DNA of 64,000 nt, taken from Halorussus amylolyticus (GTDB taxonomy: Archaea; Halobacteriota; Halobacteria; Halobacteriales; Haladaptataceae). Every line of letters begins with the position of its first letter. The stretch's first letter is position 1. The notes below the pieces were generated by a model. The model was not told where the DNA came from, made no database searches, and saw only the letters and a list, made by a program, of their open reading frames with translations. This document shows positions 43,796 through 52,104 of this stretch, one piece after another. Position numbers and translations under genes: made by a program. Location: assembly GCF_004143485.2 (NCBI RefSeq), contig NZ_ML974132.1, forward strand, positions 247,024 through 311,023. The letters run 5' to 3'.

Positions 43796-44731
43796 TCATT
43801 CGTACTCCTCCCGGTAGCGCGAGGCCACCCAGTTGCTCGCCACGTTCATCGAGAACGTGATGACGAACAGCGTCAGTCCGATGGCGAACAGCGAGTAGTA
43901 GGCCGCGGTGCCGCCCGCGAGGTCGCTCGTCGAGAGCTGGACCATCGCGGAGGTCATCGGCTGAATCGACTCGAACGCGCTCGGGAACAACTGCGGACTC
44001 ATCCCCGCGGCGACGACCACGATCATAGTCTCGCCGATGGCGCGCGAGAGCGCGAGGATGAACGACGAGAAGATGCCCGACACCGCTGCCGGGATGACGA
44101 CGCTCGTCGTCACCTCGTACTTCGTCGCGCCGAGTCCGTACGCGCCCTGTCGGAGCGAGTCGGGAACCGCGCTCATCGCGTCCTCGCTCAGGCTCGACAC
44201 CATCGGGATTATCATCACGCCCACCATAATGGACGCGCTGAGCAGATTGAACGTCCCGACCGGAACACCGACCCCTCGGAGCGCGGGCGTGACGTACACG
44301 AGCGCGAAGAACCCGTACACGACCGTCGGGATGCCCGCCAGAATTTCGAGCGCGGGCTTGAGCACCGACCGGGTGCGGTCGGTCGCGTACTCGCTGAGGT
44401 ACGCCGCCGAGGCGGTCCCGACGGGAATCGCTACGAGCGCCGACAGTACGGTCACCGCCAGCGTGTTGGTTACGAGCGGGAGGACGCCGAACTCCTCGCC
44501 GATTTTGGGACTCCAGTTCGTGCCGGTGTAAAACGCCACGGGCGAGACTCGCGTGAAGAACTCGATGGCGTCTACCAGCAGCGTCGCCACGATGGCGACG
44601 GTCACGAGCACCGAAAGCGCCGCGCACACGAACAGGAACCACTTGATGGATGCCTCCTTGGCCGACCGGGTGCGGTTCTCGCCCGCGAAATCCGGCCGCG
44701 CTGGTTCCTCGCTCATCGGTTCGTTGTTCAC
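43796..44731 (-). CDS. pstC: Phosphate ABC transporter permease PstC
   Basis: This 311-residue permease pairs with PstA to form the phosphate channel. It has six membrane helices, the first being WFLFVCAALSVLVTVAIV. The IPVGTASAAYLSEYATD stretch and the EAA-type loop EDAMSAVPDSLRQGAYGLGATKY contact PstB, and SRAIGETMIVVVAAG is typical of the family. The acidic N-terminal 30 residues are cytoplasmic. It sits between pstS (38-base gap) and pstA. Confidence 0.96.
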   Translation of the reverse strand: MNNEPMSEEPARPDFAGENRTRSAKEASIKWFLFVCAALSVLVTVAIVATLLVDAIEFFTRVSPVAFYTGTNWSPKIGEEFGVLPLVTNTLAVTVLSALVAIPVGTASAAYLSEYATDRTRSVLKPALEILAGIPTVVYGFFALVYVTPALRGVGVPVGTFNLLSASIMVGVMIIPMVSSLSEDAMSAVPDSLRQGAYGLGATKYEVTTSVVIPAAVSGIFSSFILALSRAIGETMIVVVAAGMSPQLFPSAFESIQPMTSAMVQLSTSDLAGGTAAYYSLFAIGLTLFVITFSMNVASNWVASRYREEYE

Positions 44732-44769
44732 GGTAGGTGTGGTAAAGGTGGGTGGTTTGGCGCGCGGTG

Positions 44770-45792
44770 CTACTCGTTTCGAATCTCTTCGAGCCTATCG
44801 AGGTTCTCGTCGCGGAGGTCGGCGTTTGTGGGCACGTAACCGATTTCGCTCACAATGTCGGTCTCGGCCTGCTCGACGTAGAAGTTCATGAACTCGTACA
44901 CCTGCGTCTTCTCCTGAATCGCGCCAGCGTCCGGGTAGACGAACAACGGGCGGGCCATCGGGTAGTCGCCCGACTTCGCGTTTTCGAGGCTCGGCTCGAC
45001 CGCGTTCGAAACATCTTCCTCGGCCACGCTGACCGCCTTCACGCGGTCGCTGTTCTCCTGATAGTAGGAGAAGCCCAGATACCCCATCGCGGTTTCGGAC
45101 CCCTCGACGCCCGCGATGATGTTGTTGTCGTCTTCGGTGGCTTCGTAGTCCTCGCGGTGGGCACCCACCTCACCGACGACGTTCTCGGTGAACCAATCGA
45201 ACGTGCCGGAGGTCGAGGCCGGGCCGTACAGCTCGAACTCCTCGTCCGGCCAGTCGTCGCGCACGTCGCTCCACGTCTCCGCGCCGTCGGGTTCCCAAAT
45301 CTGGGCGAGTTCGTCGAACGTGATGCTCTCGATATCGAATTCGGTGTTGACAACGACCGTGAGCGCGTCGCTCGCGATTTGGAACTCCCGCGGGTCAACG
45401 TCGTTCTCGGCGCAGTTCTCCTCCTCGGCCTCGGTGATGGGCCGTGACGCGCCGTTGATGTCGGAGTTACCCGGACAGAAGTGGTTCTCGAACCCGCCAC
45501 CGCTCCCCGTCGGGTCAACCGAGATATCGACCGCGTCGTGCATCTTCTGGAACTCTTCGGACATCGCGACCGAGACCGGGTACACCGTACTGCTCCCGGT
45601 GACGGTCACGTCGCCGGAGATATCTTCGCCACCGTCGGTCGTGTCGGAGCCGTCCCCGTCCTCGTTCGAGTCGTCGCCACCGCCGCCCCCGCTCTCGCCG
45701 ATGCAGCCAGCGAGCGTGGCGACACTGACCCCACCCGCACCGACGAGGAACTTTCGCCGCGATTCGAACGTTGGTCGCTCCTTTTCTGCCAT
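44770..45792 (-). CDS. pstS: Phosphate-binding lipoprotein PstS
   Basis: This 340-residue extracellular receptor captures phosphate. The N-terminus has a Tat motif (SRRKFLVGAGG) and the lipobox LAGC with Cys30 as anchor. A Gly/Asp-rich linker (about 31-58) follows, then the periplasmic-binding fold with DVTVTGSSTVYPVS and SVDPTGSGGGFENHFCPG as phosphate-contacting loops. FELYGPASTSGTFDWF is another family motif. It is the first gene of pstSCAB-phoU, with a control region shared with the divergent PhoU-type regulator. Confidence 0.96.
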   Translation of the reverse strand: MAEKERPTFESRRKFLVGAGGVSVATLAGCIGESGGGGGDDSNEDGDGSDTTDGGEDISGDVTVTGSSTVYPVSVAMSEEFQKMHDAVDISVDPTGSGGGFENHFCPGNSDINGASRPITEAEEENCAENDVDPREFQIASDALTVVVNTEFDIESITFDELAQIWEPDGAETWSDVRDDWPDEEFELYGPASTSGTFDWFTENVVGEVGAHREDYEATEDDNNIIAGVEGSETAMGYLGFSYYQENSDRVKAVSVAEEDVSNAVEPSLENAKSGDYPMARPLFVYPDAGAIQEKTQVYEFMNFYVEQAETDIVSEIGYVPTNADLRDENLDRLEEIRNE

Positions 45793-46110
45793 CGTGTGTG
45801 GGTGGTGGCGTTTCGGGTAAATACCCTGCTATTACGACTATATAGAGAAACGTATTCACGCGGAGTCGACGTCCGACCGGTCGTTTCCGCCGCGAGGCTC
45901 GGTCTAAAGCCGAGGGAGGACGGTTGGAACGTGAATATAGCATACTCTTGAGAGACGGTTGGCTTCGAATCTGGAGTTCAGTCTCCCGAGAAACGCTCGA
46001 AAAAGCTCGAATCGCGACCGATTCTCCCGACCTACAGGAAAATGGTTACTTGATGGCCAGAATATATAGATATGGAAAAATTTATTGGTGGTCCGAGGTG
46101 CTACACACGT
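45793..46110. promoter_or_regulatory. Divergent control region of pstS and the AbrB-PhoU regulator
   Basis: This 318-base region separates two divergent phosphate genes. For pstS the minus strand has ctctatatagtc at about 45837-45848 and a short inverted repeat gggta-aa-taccc at 45815-45826, a candidate operator. For the regulator the plus strand has aaaaatttatt at 46076-46086, about 25-35 bases before its ATG, which marks a leaderless start. AT-rich words such as agaatatataga at 46058-46070 lie just upstream and may be regulator sites. Control by phosphate is inferred from the flanking genes. Confidence 0.55.
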
Positions 46111-47109
46111 ATGGAAACCCGGAAGGTGCAGGTCACGGGCGGCTCGACGTTCACGGTCTCGATACCGAAGGACTGGGCGACCGAGAACGGCATCGAGGCC
46201 GGTGAGCGTCTGGCGTTCTACCCGCAAGACGACTCGCTCGTGGTCACGCCCCGCGACTCCGACGAGAAATCCGAGGGCACCCTCGACATCACCGACCTCT
46301 ACGGTGAGAGCCTGACTCGGACCGTGATGACGATGTACGTCAGCGGATTCGACGTCATCGTCCTCGAATCCGGGCGCGTCGATGCCGAACAGCGCCAGGC
46401 AATCAGGACCGCGACCCAGAGCCTCGTCGGGTTGGAGGTCATCGAGGAGACCGGCAATCGCGTCGTGATTCAGGACCTGCTCGACTCCTCGGAGCTGTCG
46501 GTTCACAACGCGGTCACGCGCATGCGACTCATCGCGCTCAGTATGCTCGAAGACGCAGTGACCGCAGTGTGCGAGAACGACGACTCGCTCGCCGACGACG
46601 TTATCGAGCGCGACGACGACGTGGACCGACTCTGGTTCATGGTGTCGCGCATCTTCCGAGCGACGCTCAGGACGCCGAAGGCCGCCGAGGAACTCGGAGT
46701 ACCTCGGGAAGTCTGTTTCGACTACCACTCCAGCGCGCGACAGCTCGAACGCATCGCCGACCACGCCGCGAAGACGGCCCAGCACGCCCGTCAGTTGGGC
46801 GAAGTCCCCGAGGAGGTCGCCGAATCGCTCCGCGCGCTCCACGACGACGCTGCCGAAATCGTCAACACCGCGATGGACGCGCTCCTGCTCGACGACAGCG
46901 CGCAAGCGACGACGCTCGCGAACGAAGCGCGCGAACACGTCCGGGAGATAGACCAGCACACCCGCGCCGTGGACGACCGCATTCGCGACCTCGACGCCCA
47001 ACAGGCACAGCTTCTGGGTCTCATCGTGGACTCGCTCTCGCGGACCGGGGACTACGGCGGTAACATCGCGGAAACCGCGCTCCAGAAGGCCGCACCGCGG
47101 CCGGAGTGA
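46111..47109 (+). CDS. AbrB-PhoU phosphate uptake regulator
   Basis: This 332-residue protein starts METRKVQVTGGSTFTVSIPKDWATENGI, an AbrB/SpoVT-type DNA-binding module (about 1-45), and continues with PhoU-like helical repeats (about 115-330) including RDDDVDRLWFMVSRIFRATL and ARQLERIADHAAKTAQHA. Joining a DNA-binding head to a PhoU body suggests a repressor or activator that reads the phosphate state. Divergent placement from pstS supports that. The ATG at 46111 is chosen over one 13 codons upstream, which would lie within the TATA element. Confidence 0.88.
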   Translation: METRKVQVTGGSTFTVSIPKDWATENGIEAGERLAFYPQDDSLVVTPRDSDEKSEGTLDITDLYGESLTRTVMTMYVSGFDVIVLESGRVDAEQRQAIRTATQSLVGLEVIEETGNRVVIQDLLDSSELSVHNAVTRMRLIALSMLEDAVTAVCENDDSLADDVIERDDDVDRLWFMVSRIFRATLRTPKAAEELGVPREVCFDYHSSARQLERIADHAAKTAQHARQLGEVPEEVAESLRALHDDAAEIVNTAMDALLLDDSAQATTLANEAREHVREIDQHTRAVDDRIRDLDAQQAQLLGLIVDSLSRTGDYGGNIAETALQKAAPRPE

Positions 47110-47146
47110 CCGGAAAAATCTGCTTTTCGGAGTTTCGCTTTTCGGG

Positions 47147-48292
47147 CTACAGTTTGCCGAGCTTTCGGAGGAGTTGGCCCTCGTACTCGCGGTCGCTCTG
47201 GATGCCCTTTATTTCGAGGACGTTGCGTTCGAGTTTGTCGCGCGCGACGCTGAACGCCTGGTCGGCTCCGTACCCCTCACCGGTGCCACCGGCCTGCCCG
47301 CGGTTCGTGCGGAGTCGAATCGTACACTGCATCAGCGGCGTCCCGCGGAGCTTCTCTTTGTGCTCTTGGAAGCGGACGTGGGCGTGGCGGACCTGCATCT
47401 TCTGGTACTTGTCGGAGATTTCGGAGATGGACGACCGGATGTCGTCGCGGCCGAGCGTTTCGAGCAGATTGATGTTGGTGATTTGGACGTCCATCACGTC
47501 CTCCTCGGTGTACGACAGCGCGCGCAGCACGTCGGTTTTGGTGAGGACGCCGCCGACTACGCGGTCGTCGTCCTCGGGCGTGACGACTAGCCCGGCGTAG
47601 TCGTGGTCGAACATCCGCTCGACCGCCTCCCGAACCGTCTCACCGAGCGAAGCGGTTTCGACCGGACTCGACATCACGTCGTACACCGGCAGGTCGAGCA
47701 TCCGGTCCAGGTCGCCCGCGCGGTCGCCCTTGCCCGTGATTCGCTGTTCGTTTCGGGTGGCGAAGTCCACCACGTCGTGGGTCGTGACGACGCCGGCCAG
47801 GAAGCCGTCGTCGTCCACGACGGGGAGCCGCGAGACGCCGTGTTCGCGGAGTCGGTTGATGGCCTGCCCGAGCGTGGCGTCCTCGGTCACGGTGATGACG
47901 TTCTCGGTGAATATCTGCTCGACGGTCAGCGCGTCGAGATTTTCGAGGACGGCTTCGAGGATGAGGTCCTCGTTGATGACGCCCCAGAGGTCACCCGACT
48001 CGAAGACGGGCGCGACCTTGGTTCCGCCTTCCACGAGCGACCGGGCAACGTCTCGGACGTCGTCGGTTCGCTCGATTTTCGGTGCGGACTTGGCGAGCGT
48101 TTCGACCTTGGTGTGGTCCTCGATGTGCGACCGGAGGAGTTGCTTTTGGGTCAGCACACCCACGTACTCGCCCGCGCGCGTGACGATAATTCCCTTCGGG
48201 TTTTGTTCTTCGAATATCGAGCGTGCCTTCCCGAGATTCGATTCGGCTTCGAGTTCGACGTACTCGGTCGTCGCAATATCAGAGATGTCCAT
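47147..48292 (-). CDS. Four-CBS protein with HPF/RaiA-like C-terminal domain
   Basis: This 381-residue protein has four CBS motifs as two Bateman pairs: about 1-55, 62-118, 122-182 and 202-262, with repeats of the V-V-D-D-G-F-L-A-G-V-V-T type. CBS pairs usually bind adenine nucleotides. The C-terminal 110 residues (VQITNINLLETLGRDDIRSS onward) alternate strand and helix and end with VARDKLERNVLEIKG; this resembles the S30AE/HPF hibernation fold, including MQVRHAHVRFQEHKEKL. A nucleotide-sensing ribosome factor is an attractive inference. The start at 48292 excludes an upstream frame without coding character. Confidence 0.75.
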   Translation of the reverse strand: MDISDIATTEYVELEAESNLGKARSIFEEQNPKGIIVTRAGEYVGVLTQKQLLRSHIEDHTKVETLAKSAPKIERTDDVRDVARSLVEGGTKVAPVFESGDLWGVINEDLILEAVLENLDALTVEQIFTENVITVTEDATLGQAINRLREHGVSRLPVVDDDGFLAGVVTTHDVVDFATRNEQRITGKGDRAGDLDRMLDLPVYDVMSSPVETASLGETVREAVERMFDHDYAGLVVTPEDDDRVVGGVLTKTDVLRALSYTEEDVMDVQITNINLLETLGRDDIRSSISEISDKYQKMQVRHAHVRFQEHKEKLRGTPLMQCTIRLRTNRGQAGGTGEGYGADQAFSVARDKLERNVLEIKGIQSDREYEGQLLRKLGKL

Positions 48293-48406
48293 CTTCACTC
48301 GAAAGTAGACGTCCGACGCTCTTGAAAGTTGCCGAGTGCGCGTGAGACGGATGGACTCGCCGCGTCGGCGAGGGGATTTTTGACGCCGCCGCCCGAACTG
48401 GCGTGT

Positions 48407-48700
48407 GTGATACCCGATATCGGCGCGGCGTTCGGCGAGTACACGTACCTCGCGACCGAGGTGGTGTGGGGCGCGGTCGCGTTTGCCCTCCTCTACCGGG
48501 CCGGGGCGCTCGCCCGCGCCGCGCGTACCATCGTCGTACTCTACCCCATCGCGTACGTCTGGGACTGGTACACGCTCCATATCGGTGTGTTCTCGATTCA
48601 GCTTCGGACCGGTATCGACGTCCTCGGTATCCCGCTCGAAGAACACATCTTCATGGTCGTCGTTCCGGCGCTCGTCCTCGGAATCCACGAGAACTTGTGA
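48407..48700 (+). CDS. Lycopene-cyclase-domain membrane protein (single domain)
   Basis: This protein of about 97 residues is one half of a CrtYcd-type lycopene cyclase: three membrane helices with VVLYPIAYVWDWYTLHIGVF and the P-x-E motif in LGIPLEEHIFMVVV. Full CrtY enzymes of haloarchaea join two such domains and form beta-carotene for retinal. A single domain could pair with a second subunit or have another role. The GTG at 48407 is used; upstream codons are polar and atypical. It is divergent from the CBS gene. Confidence 0.75.
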   Translation: MIPDIGAAFGEYTYLATEVVWGAVAFALLYRAGALARAARTIVVLYPIAYVWDWYTLHIGVFSIQLRTGIDVLGIPLEEHIFMVVVPALVLGIHENL

Positions 48701-48899
48701 CACCCCTTCTCTCTAGCAGGATTCCTGAACCGCCGAGAGAGCCGAGTAAGGAGGTATTACCGCGAGATGGCGGCGGGTTCGAACGCGAGTGCAACGGTTC
48801 GTAAGCAAGGGTTTCCGAGAGGTAAATGGTGAATAACAAAGGCTAATCCCGGCGATGTGTTGAATCCATGCTGGGTTACGAGCAAGGGGTGGCACAGTA

Positions 48900-49568
48900 A
48901 TGAGCACCATTGGTGACTCATCCGGAACCGGAAGCACCGAACCGGAGGAGACTCCGGACCAGCGGGGGGCGGCCGTCGCCACGGAGGGGGTCTCCGACGC
49001 GGCCGACTCCGACGAGGGCGAAGCGCAGGTCGCGGACCTCTCGCGGGACCTGGTCTTCGACGTTCTCAAGAACCGACGGCGGCGCTACGCGCTCCACTAC
49101 TTACGACACGCGGACGGGTCGGTTCAGTTGTCCGAACTCGCCGAGCAGGTCGCGGCGTGGGAGAACGACACGACCGTGGACGCGATTTCGGCCGCCGAGC
49201 GAAAGCGCGTCTACACCGCGCTGTATCAGTCCCACCTTCCGAAACTGGACGACGCGAGTATCGTGAACTACAATCAGAATCGCGGTATCGTCGAACTCTC
49301 GGGCGCGGCCGAACAGCTCGACGTGTATCTGGACCTCGACGCCCAACCCGACATCTCGTGGTGTAATCTGTACCTCGGCGTCGCCGTCGCCGGACTCGGA
49401 CTGGTCTCGGCCGCGTGGCTCGGTCTCCCGCCGTTCTCGCTGGTCGCGGACGCGCTCCTCGCGACGGTACTCGTGGTCGCGTACGCTGGCGTGGCGCTCG
49501 CACACACGTACTTCACCCGTCACGCTCCCGGCGGAGGCGAGACGCCGCCCGAGGTACAGGAGTCGTAG
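48900..49568 (+). CDS. DUF7344-type winged-helix protein with two membrane helices
   Basis: This 222-residue protein has an acidic disordered head (1-45), then a winged-helix-like domain (about 48-140: DLVFDVLKNRRRRYALHYLR, then ELAEQVAAWEN and RKRVYTALYQSHLPKLDDAS) typical of the haloarchaeal DUF7344 family. Two membrane helices follow (LYLGVAVAGLGLVSAAW and LLATVLVVAYAGVALAHTYF). A membrane-tethered DNA- or protein-binding domain is implied. It is two bases from the DUF7504 gene downstream, so the two are an operon. Confidence 0.8.
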   Translation: MSTIGDSSGTGSTEPEETPDQRGAAVATEGVSDAADSDEGEAQVADLSRDLVFDVLKNRRRRYALHYLRHADGSVQLSELAEQVAAWENDTTVDAISAAERKRVYTALYQSHLPKLDDASIVNYNQNRGIVELSGAAEQLDVYLDLDAQPDISWCNLYLGVAVAGLGLVSAAWLGLPPFSLVADALLATVLVVAYAGVALAHTYFTRHAPGGGETPPEVQES

Positions 49569-49570
49569 CG

Positions 49571-50137
49571 ATGGACGACGCGGCCGGTTCGGTGTCCGGC
49601 GTCTTCGACGGCGAAACCCGGACCCGAGAGAGATTCGGTCCCGCGGGCACGCAGACGCTGCTGCGGACGCCAGCCAACGCGTTCCCGCTCGCGGACCTCC
49701 CCGAGCGTGCGTACGAGAACCTCCTCGTCGTCGCGGCCCGCGACCATCCCGCCAAAATCGAGCGCCGACTCGCCCGCGACGGTCGCGACCTCGCGACCGT
49801 CGGCGTCGTGCCAGTAATCCCTGCGATGGGCGAGTACGACGGCGACCTCTGGACGGCCGACTCGGTTCGCCCCGGCGACCTCACCGGAATCGGAATGCGG
49901 TTTTCCGACGCGCTCGGACACGTCGAGTCCGAAACCGGGTGGGTCGTGTTCGACGCGCTCGGCATTCTACTGATGTACTCCGAGGAAAATCGCGTGTGTC
50001 GATTTTTCCAGACGTTGGTGAATCGAGTTCGCGTGAAAGGGGTCCGGGGCGTCTACTGTGTGAACGCCGAAGCGATTTCGGACGAGATGTACGAGCGATT
50101 CCGGAGTTTGTGTGACGCAGAGTACGAAATGCGGTGA
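49571..50137 (+). CDS. DUF7504 family RecA-like protein
   Basis: This 188-residue protein is alpha/beta: ENLLVVAARDHPAKIERRLARDG, TVGVVPVIPAM, DLTGIGMRFSDAL, GWVVFDALGILLMYS and RVKGVRGVYCVNAEAIS. The arrangement recalls RecA/KaiC-like folds, but the first loop lacks a clear Walker A motif. The strand VVFDALG with its Asp is like a Walker B. Haloarchaeal DUF7504 proteins are often next to DUF7344 genes, as here. Their role is not known; signalling or membrane-linked regulation is a guess. Confidence 0.75.
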   Translation: MDDAAGSVSGVFDGETRTRERFGPAGTQTLLRTPANAFPLADLPERAYENLLVVAARDHPAKIERRLARDGRDLATVGVVPVIPAMGEYDGDLWTADSVRPGDLTGIGMRFSDALGHVESETGWVVFDALGILLMYSEENRVCRFFQTLVNRVRVKGVRGVYCVNAEAISDEMYERFRSLCDAEYEMR

Positions 50138-50177
50138 GACTAGTCGCTGTCCAAGTTAGCGTCGGCAAAAGTGTAGT

Positions 50178-50250
50178 GGGTTTGGGCAGATTTGAACTGC
50201 CGGCCTCCTCCATGTCAAGGAGGTGTCATAACCAACTAGACCACAAACCC
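50178..50250 (-). tRNA. tRNA-Val (anticodon GAC)
   Basis: The minus strand folds into a 73-base tRNA without intron or encoded CCA. The acceptor arms gggtttg and caaaccc pair fully. The anticodon stem cctcc/ggagg encloses the loop ttgacat, giving anticodon GAC for valine. The T-arm is ggcag-ttcaaat-ctgcc. It is convergent with the DUF7504 gene. Downstream of its 3' end are about 40 unassigned bases. Confidence 0.96.
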
Positions 50251-50452
50251 ATGCGGTCTCTTGCGAGTGCATTTCTTCGTTTGCCGCGGGTGTAATTGAA
50301 CCTTTCGGATTACGTCGCGGTCCGGCGATTCGATGAGTCGGGGTGCGAGCGAACCCGTGTGCTTTGTTAACGGAGGTTCGAAGCCCCGACACGCTTAAGT
50401 CGATGTACGATTTTGTTCATTGTAAGACGAAGACGTACATTGGTGATTCAAA
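50251..50452 (+). promoter_or_regulatory. Upstream region of the trp operon
   Basis: The 202 bases between the tRNA and trpD hold no gene. A TATA-like cgcttaagtc at about 50391-50400 lies 53-62 bases before the trpD ATG and would give a leader of 25-35 bases; gattttgtt at about 50408 is an alternative. No attenuator-like peptide or terminator pair is evident. Confidence 0.4.
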
Positions 50453-51457
50453 ATGCAGGACTACATCGAACGCGTCACTGACGGTCGGGACCTCTCGCTC
50501 GACGAGGCCCGAGAGGCCGCCGCCGCCGTCTTCGAGGACGCGACCGAGGCCCAAATCGGCGCACTGTTGACCGCGCTCCGCGCGAAAGGCGAGACCGAGA
50601 CCGAAATCGCGGGGTTCGCGCAGGGCATGCGAGACGCCGCCCGGACCATCGACCCCAACCGGTCGCCGGTCGTGGACACCTGCGGGACCGGCGGCGACGA
50701 CTACGACACCATCAACGTCTCCACCACGAGCGCCATCGTCGCCAGCGGGGCGGGCGTTCCGGTCGCCAAGCACGGCAACTACTCGGTGTCCTCGTCGTCG
50801 GGGAGCGCCGACGTCCTCGACGTGGTCGGCGTCCAAATCGACGCCGAACCGCCCGCGGTCGAGCGAGCTATCGAGGACGACGGCATCGGCTTCATGCTCG
50901 CGCCCGTGTTCCACCCCGCGATGAAGGCGGTCATCGGTCCCCGGAAGGAACTCGGGATGCGAACCGTGTTCAACGTCCTCGGCCCGCTCACGAACCCGGC
51001 TGGTGCCGACGCCCAAATCGTCGGCGTCTACGACCCCGACCTCGTGCCCGTCCTCGCTCGCGCGCTCGCCCGGATGGACGTCGAGCGCGCGCTGGTCGTC
51101 CACGGCTCTGGCATGGACGAAATCGCCATCCACGACGAGACGGTCGCCGCGGAAGTCCGGGGCGACGAAATCGAGGAGTACACCCTCGAACCAGCGGACT
51201 TCGGTCTCGAACGCCACGACGTGGCCGACGTGTCGGGCGGCACCCCGGAAGAGAACGCGGCCGACCTCCGCGGCATCGTCGAGGGCGAAGTGACCGGTGC
51301 GAAGCGCGATATCATCCTCGCCAACGCCGGTGCCGCCATCTACGTCGCCGGGGAAGCCGAGTCGCTCGAAGACGGGGCTGAGCGCGCCGCCAAGGCTATC
51401 GACGACGGCGGCGCGGCCGAGCAACTCGAACAGCTTTGTCAGGCCGTGGAAGCATGA
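50453..51457 (+). CDS. trpD: Anthranilate phosphoribosyltransferase
   Basis: TrpD (334 residues) joins anthranilate to PRPP, step two of tryptophan synthesis. It has the PRPP loop VDTCGTGGDDYDTINVS, the KHGNYSVSSSSGSADVL motif, the GFMLAPVFHPAMK anthranilate pocket and RTVFNVLGPLTNPA. Length is standard. It heads the trpDFEG operon and overlaps trpF by four bases (ATGA). Confidence 0.97.
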   Translation: MQDYIERVTDGRDLSLDEAREAAAAVFEDATEAQIGALLTALRAKGETETEIAGFAQGMRDAARTIDPNRSPVVDTCGTGGDDYDTINVSTTSAIVASGAGVPVAKHGNYSVSSSSGSADVLDVVGVQIDAEPPAVERAIEDDGIGFMLAPVFHPAMKAVIGPRKELGMRTVFNVLGPLTNPAGADAQIVGVYDPDLVPVLARALARMDVERALVVHGSGMDEIAIHDETVAAEVRGDEIEEYTLEPADFGLERHDVADVSGGTPEENAADLRGIVEGEVTGAKRDIILANAGAAIYVAGEAESLEDGAERAAKAIDDGGAAEQLEQLCQAVEA

Positions 51458-52104
51458 CGCGAGTGAAAATCTGCGGTATCACCAGCCGCGAGAACCTCCA
51501 GGTCGCGGTCGATGCGGGTGCCGACGCAATCGGTCTGCTGGTGGACGTGCCGGTCGATTCCCCGCGGGAAATCGACTCCGGTCTCGCGGCCGACCTCGTC
51601 GCTTCGACCCCGCCGTTCGTGACCACTGTACTGGTGACGATGCCCGAGACGCCCGACCGCGCGGTCGAACTCGCTCGCAGGGTCGAACCCGACGCGATTC
51701 AGATTCACGGCGAAACGTCGGCTGGCGACCTCGCGTATCTGTCCTCGAACGTCGATGCACACGTCCTCGTGACAGTCGATGCGGAACGTCCCGAGCAGGC
51801 ACGGCGCTACGACGACATCGCCGACGCCCTGCTGGTCGATTCGGTGGACGACGACGGCGCGGGCGGGACGGGCCGGACCCACGACTGGGAACGGACCCGG
51901 AGCGTCACCGCGGACCTCGATTCGCCGGTCGTCCTCGCCGGAGGTCTGGCGGCCGGAAACGTCGGGGAAGCGGTCCGAACGGTCGAACCGTTCGCGGTCG
52001 ATGTGGCGAGCGGCGTGGAATCGTCGGGCGGGACGAAAGACCCCGACGAAGTGACCGCGTTCGTCGCGAACGCGAAACGCCTCTCTCGGAGTCCCACGCC
52101 ATGA
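51454..52104 (+). CDS. trpF: Phosphoribosylanthranilate isomerase
   Basis: TrpF (216 residues) is a TIM barrel that isomerises phosphoribosylanthranilate. The N-terminal VKICGITSRENLQVAVDAGAD holds the catalytic Cys. IQIHGE follows, and LLVDSVDDDGAGGTGRTHDW and VVLAGGLAAGNVGEAV give the catalytic Asp and phosphate-binding loops. It overlaps trpD upstream and trpE downstream by four bases each, so all three are translationally coupled. Confidence 0.96.
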   Translation: MTRVKICGITSRENLQVAVDAGADAIGLLVDVPVDSPREIDSGLAADLVASTPPFVTTVLVTMPETPDRAVELARRVEPDAIQIHGETSAGDLAYLSSNVDAHVLVTVDAERPEQARRYDDIADALLVDSVDDDGAGGTGRTHDWERTRSVTADLDSPVVLAGGLAAGNVGEAVRTVEPFAVDVASGVESSGGTKDPDEVTAFVANAKRLSRSPTP

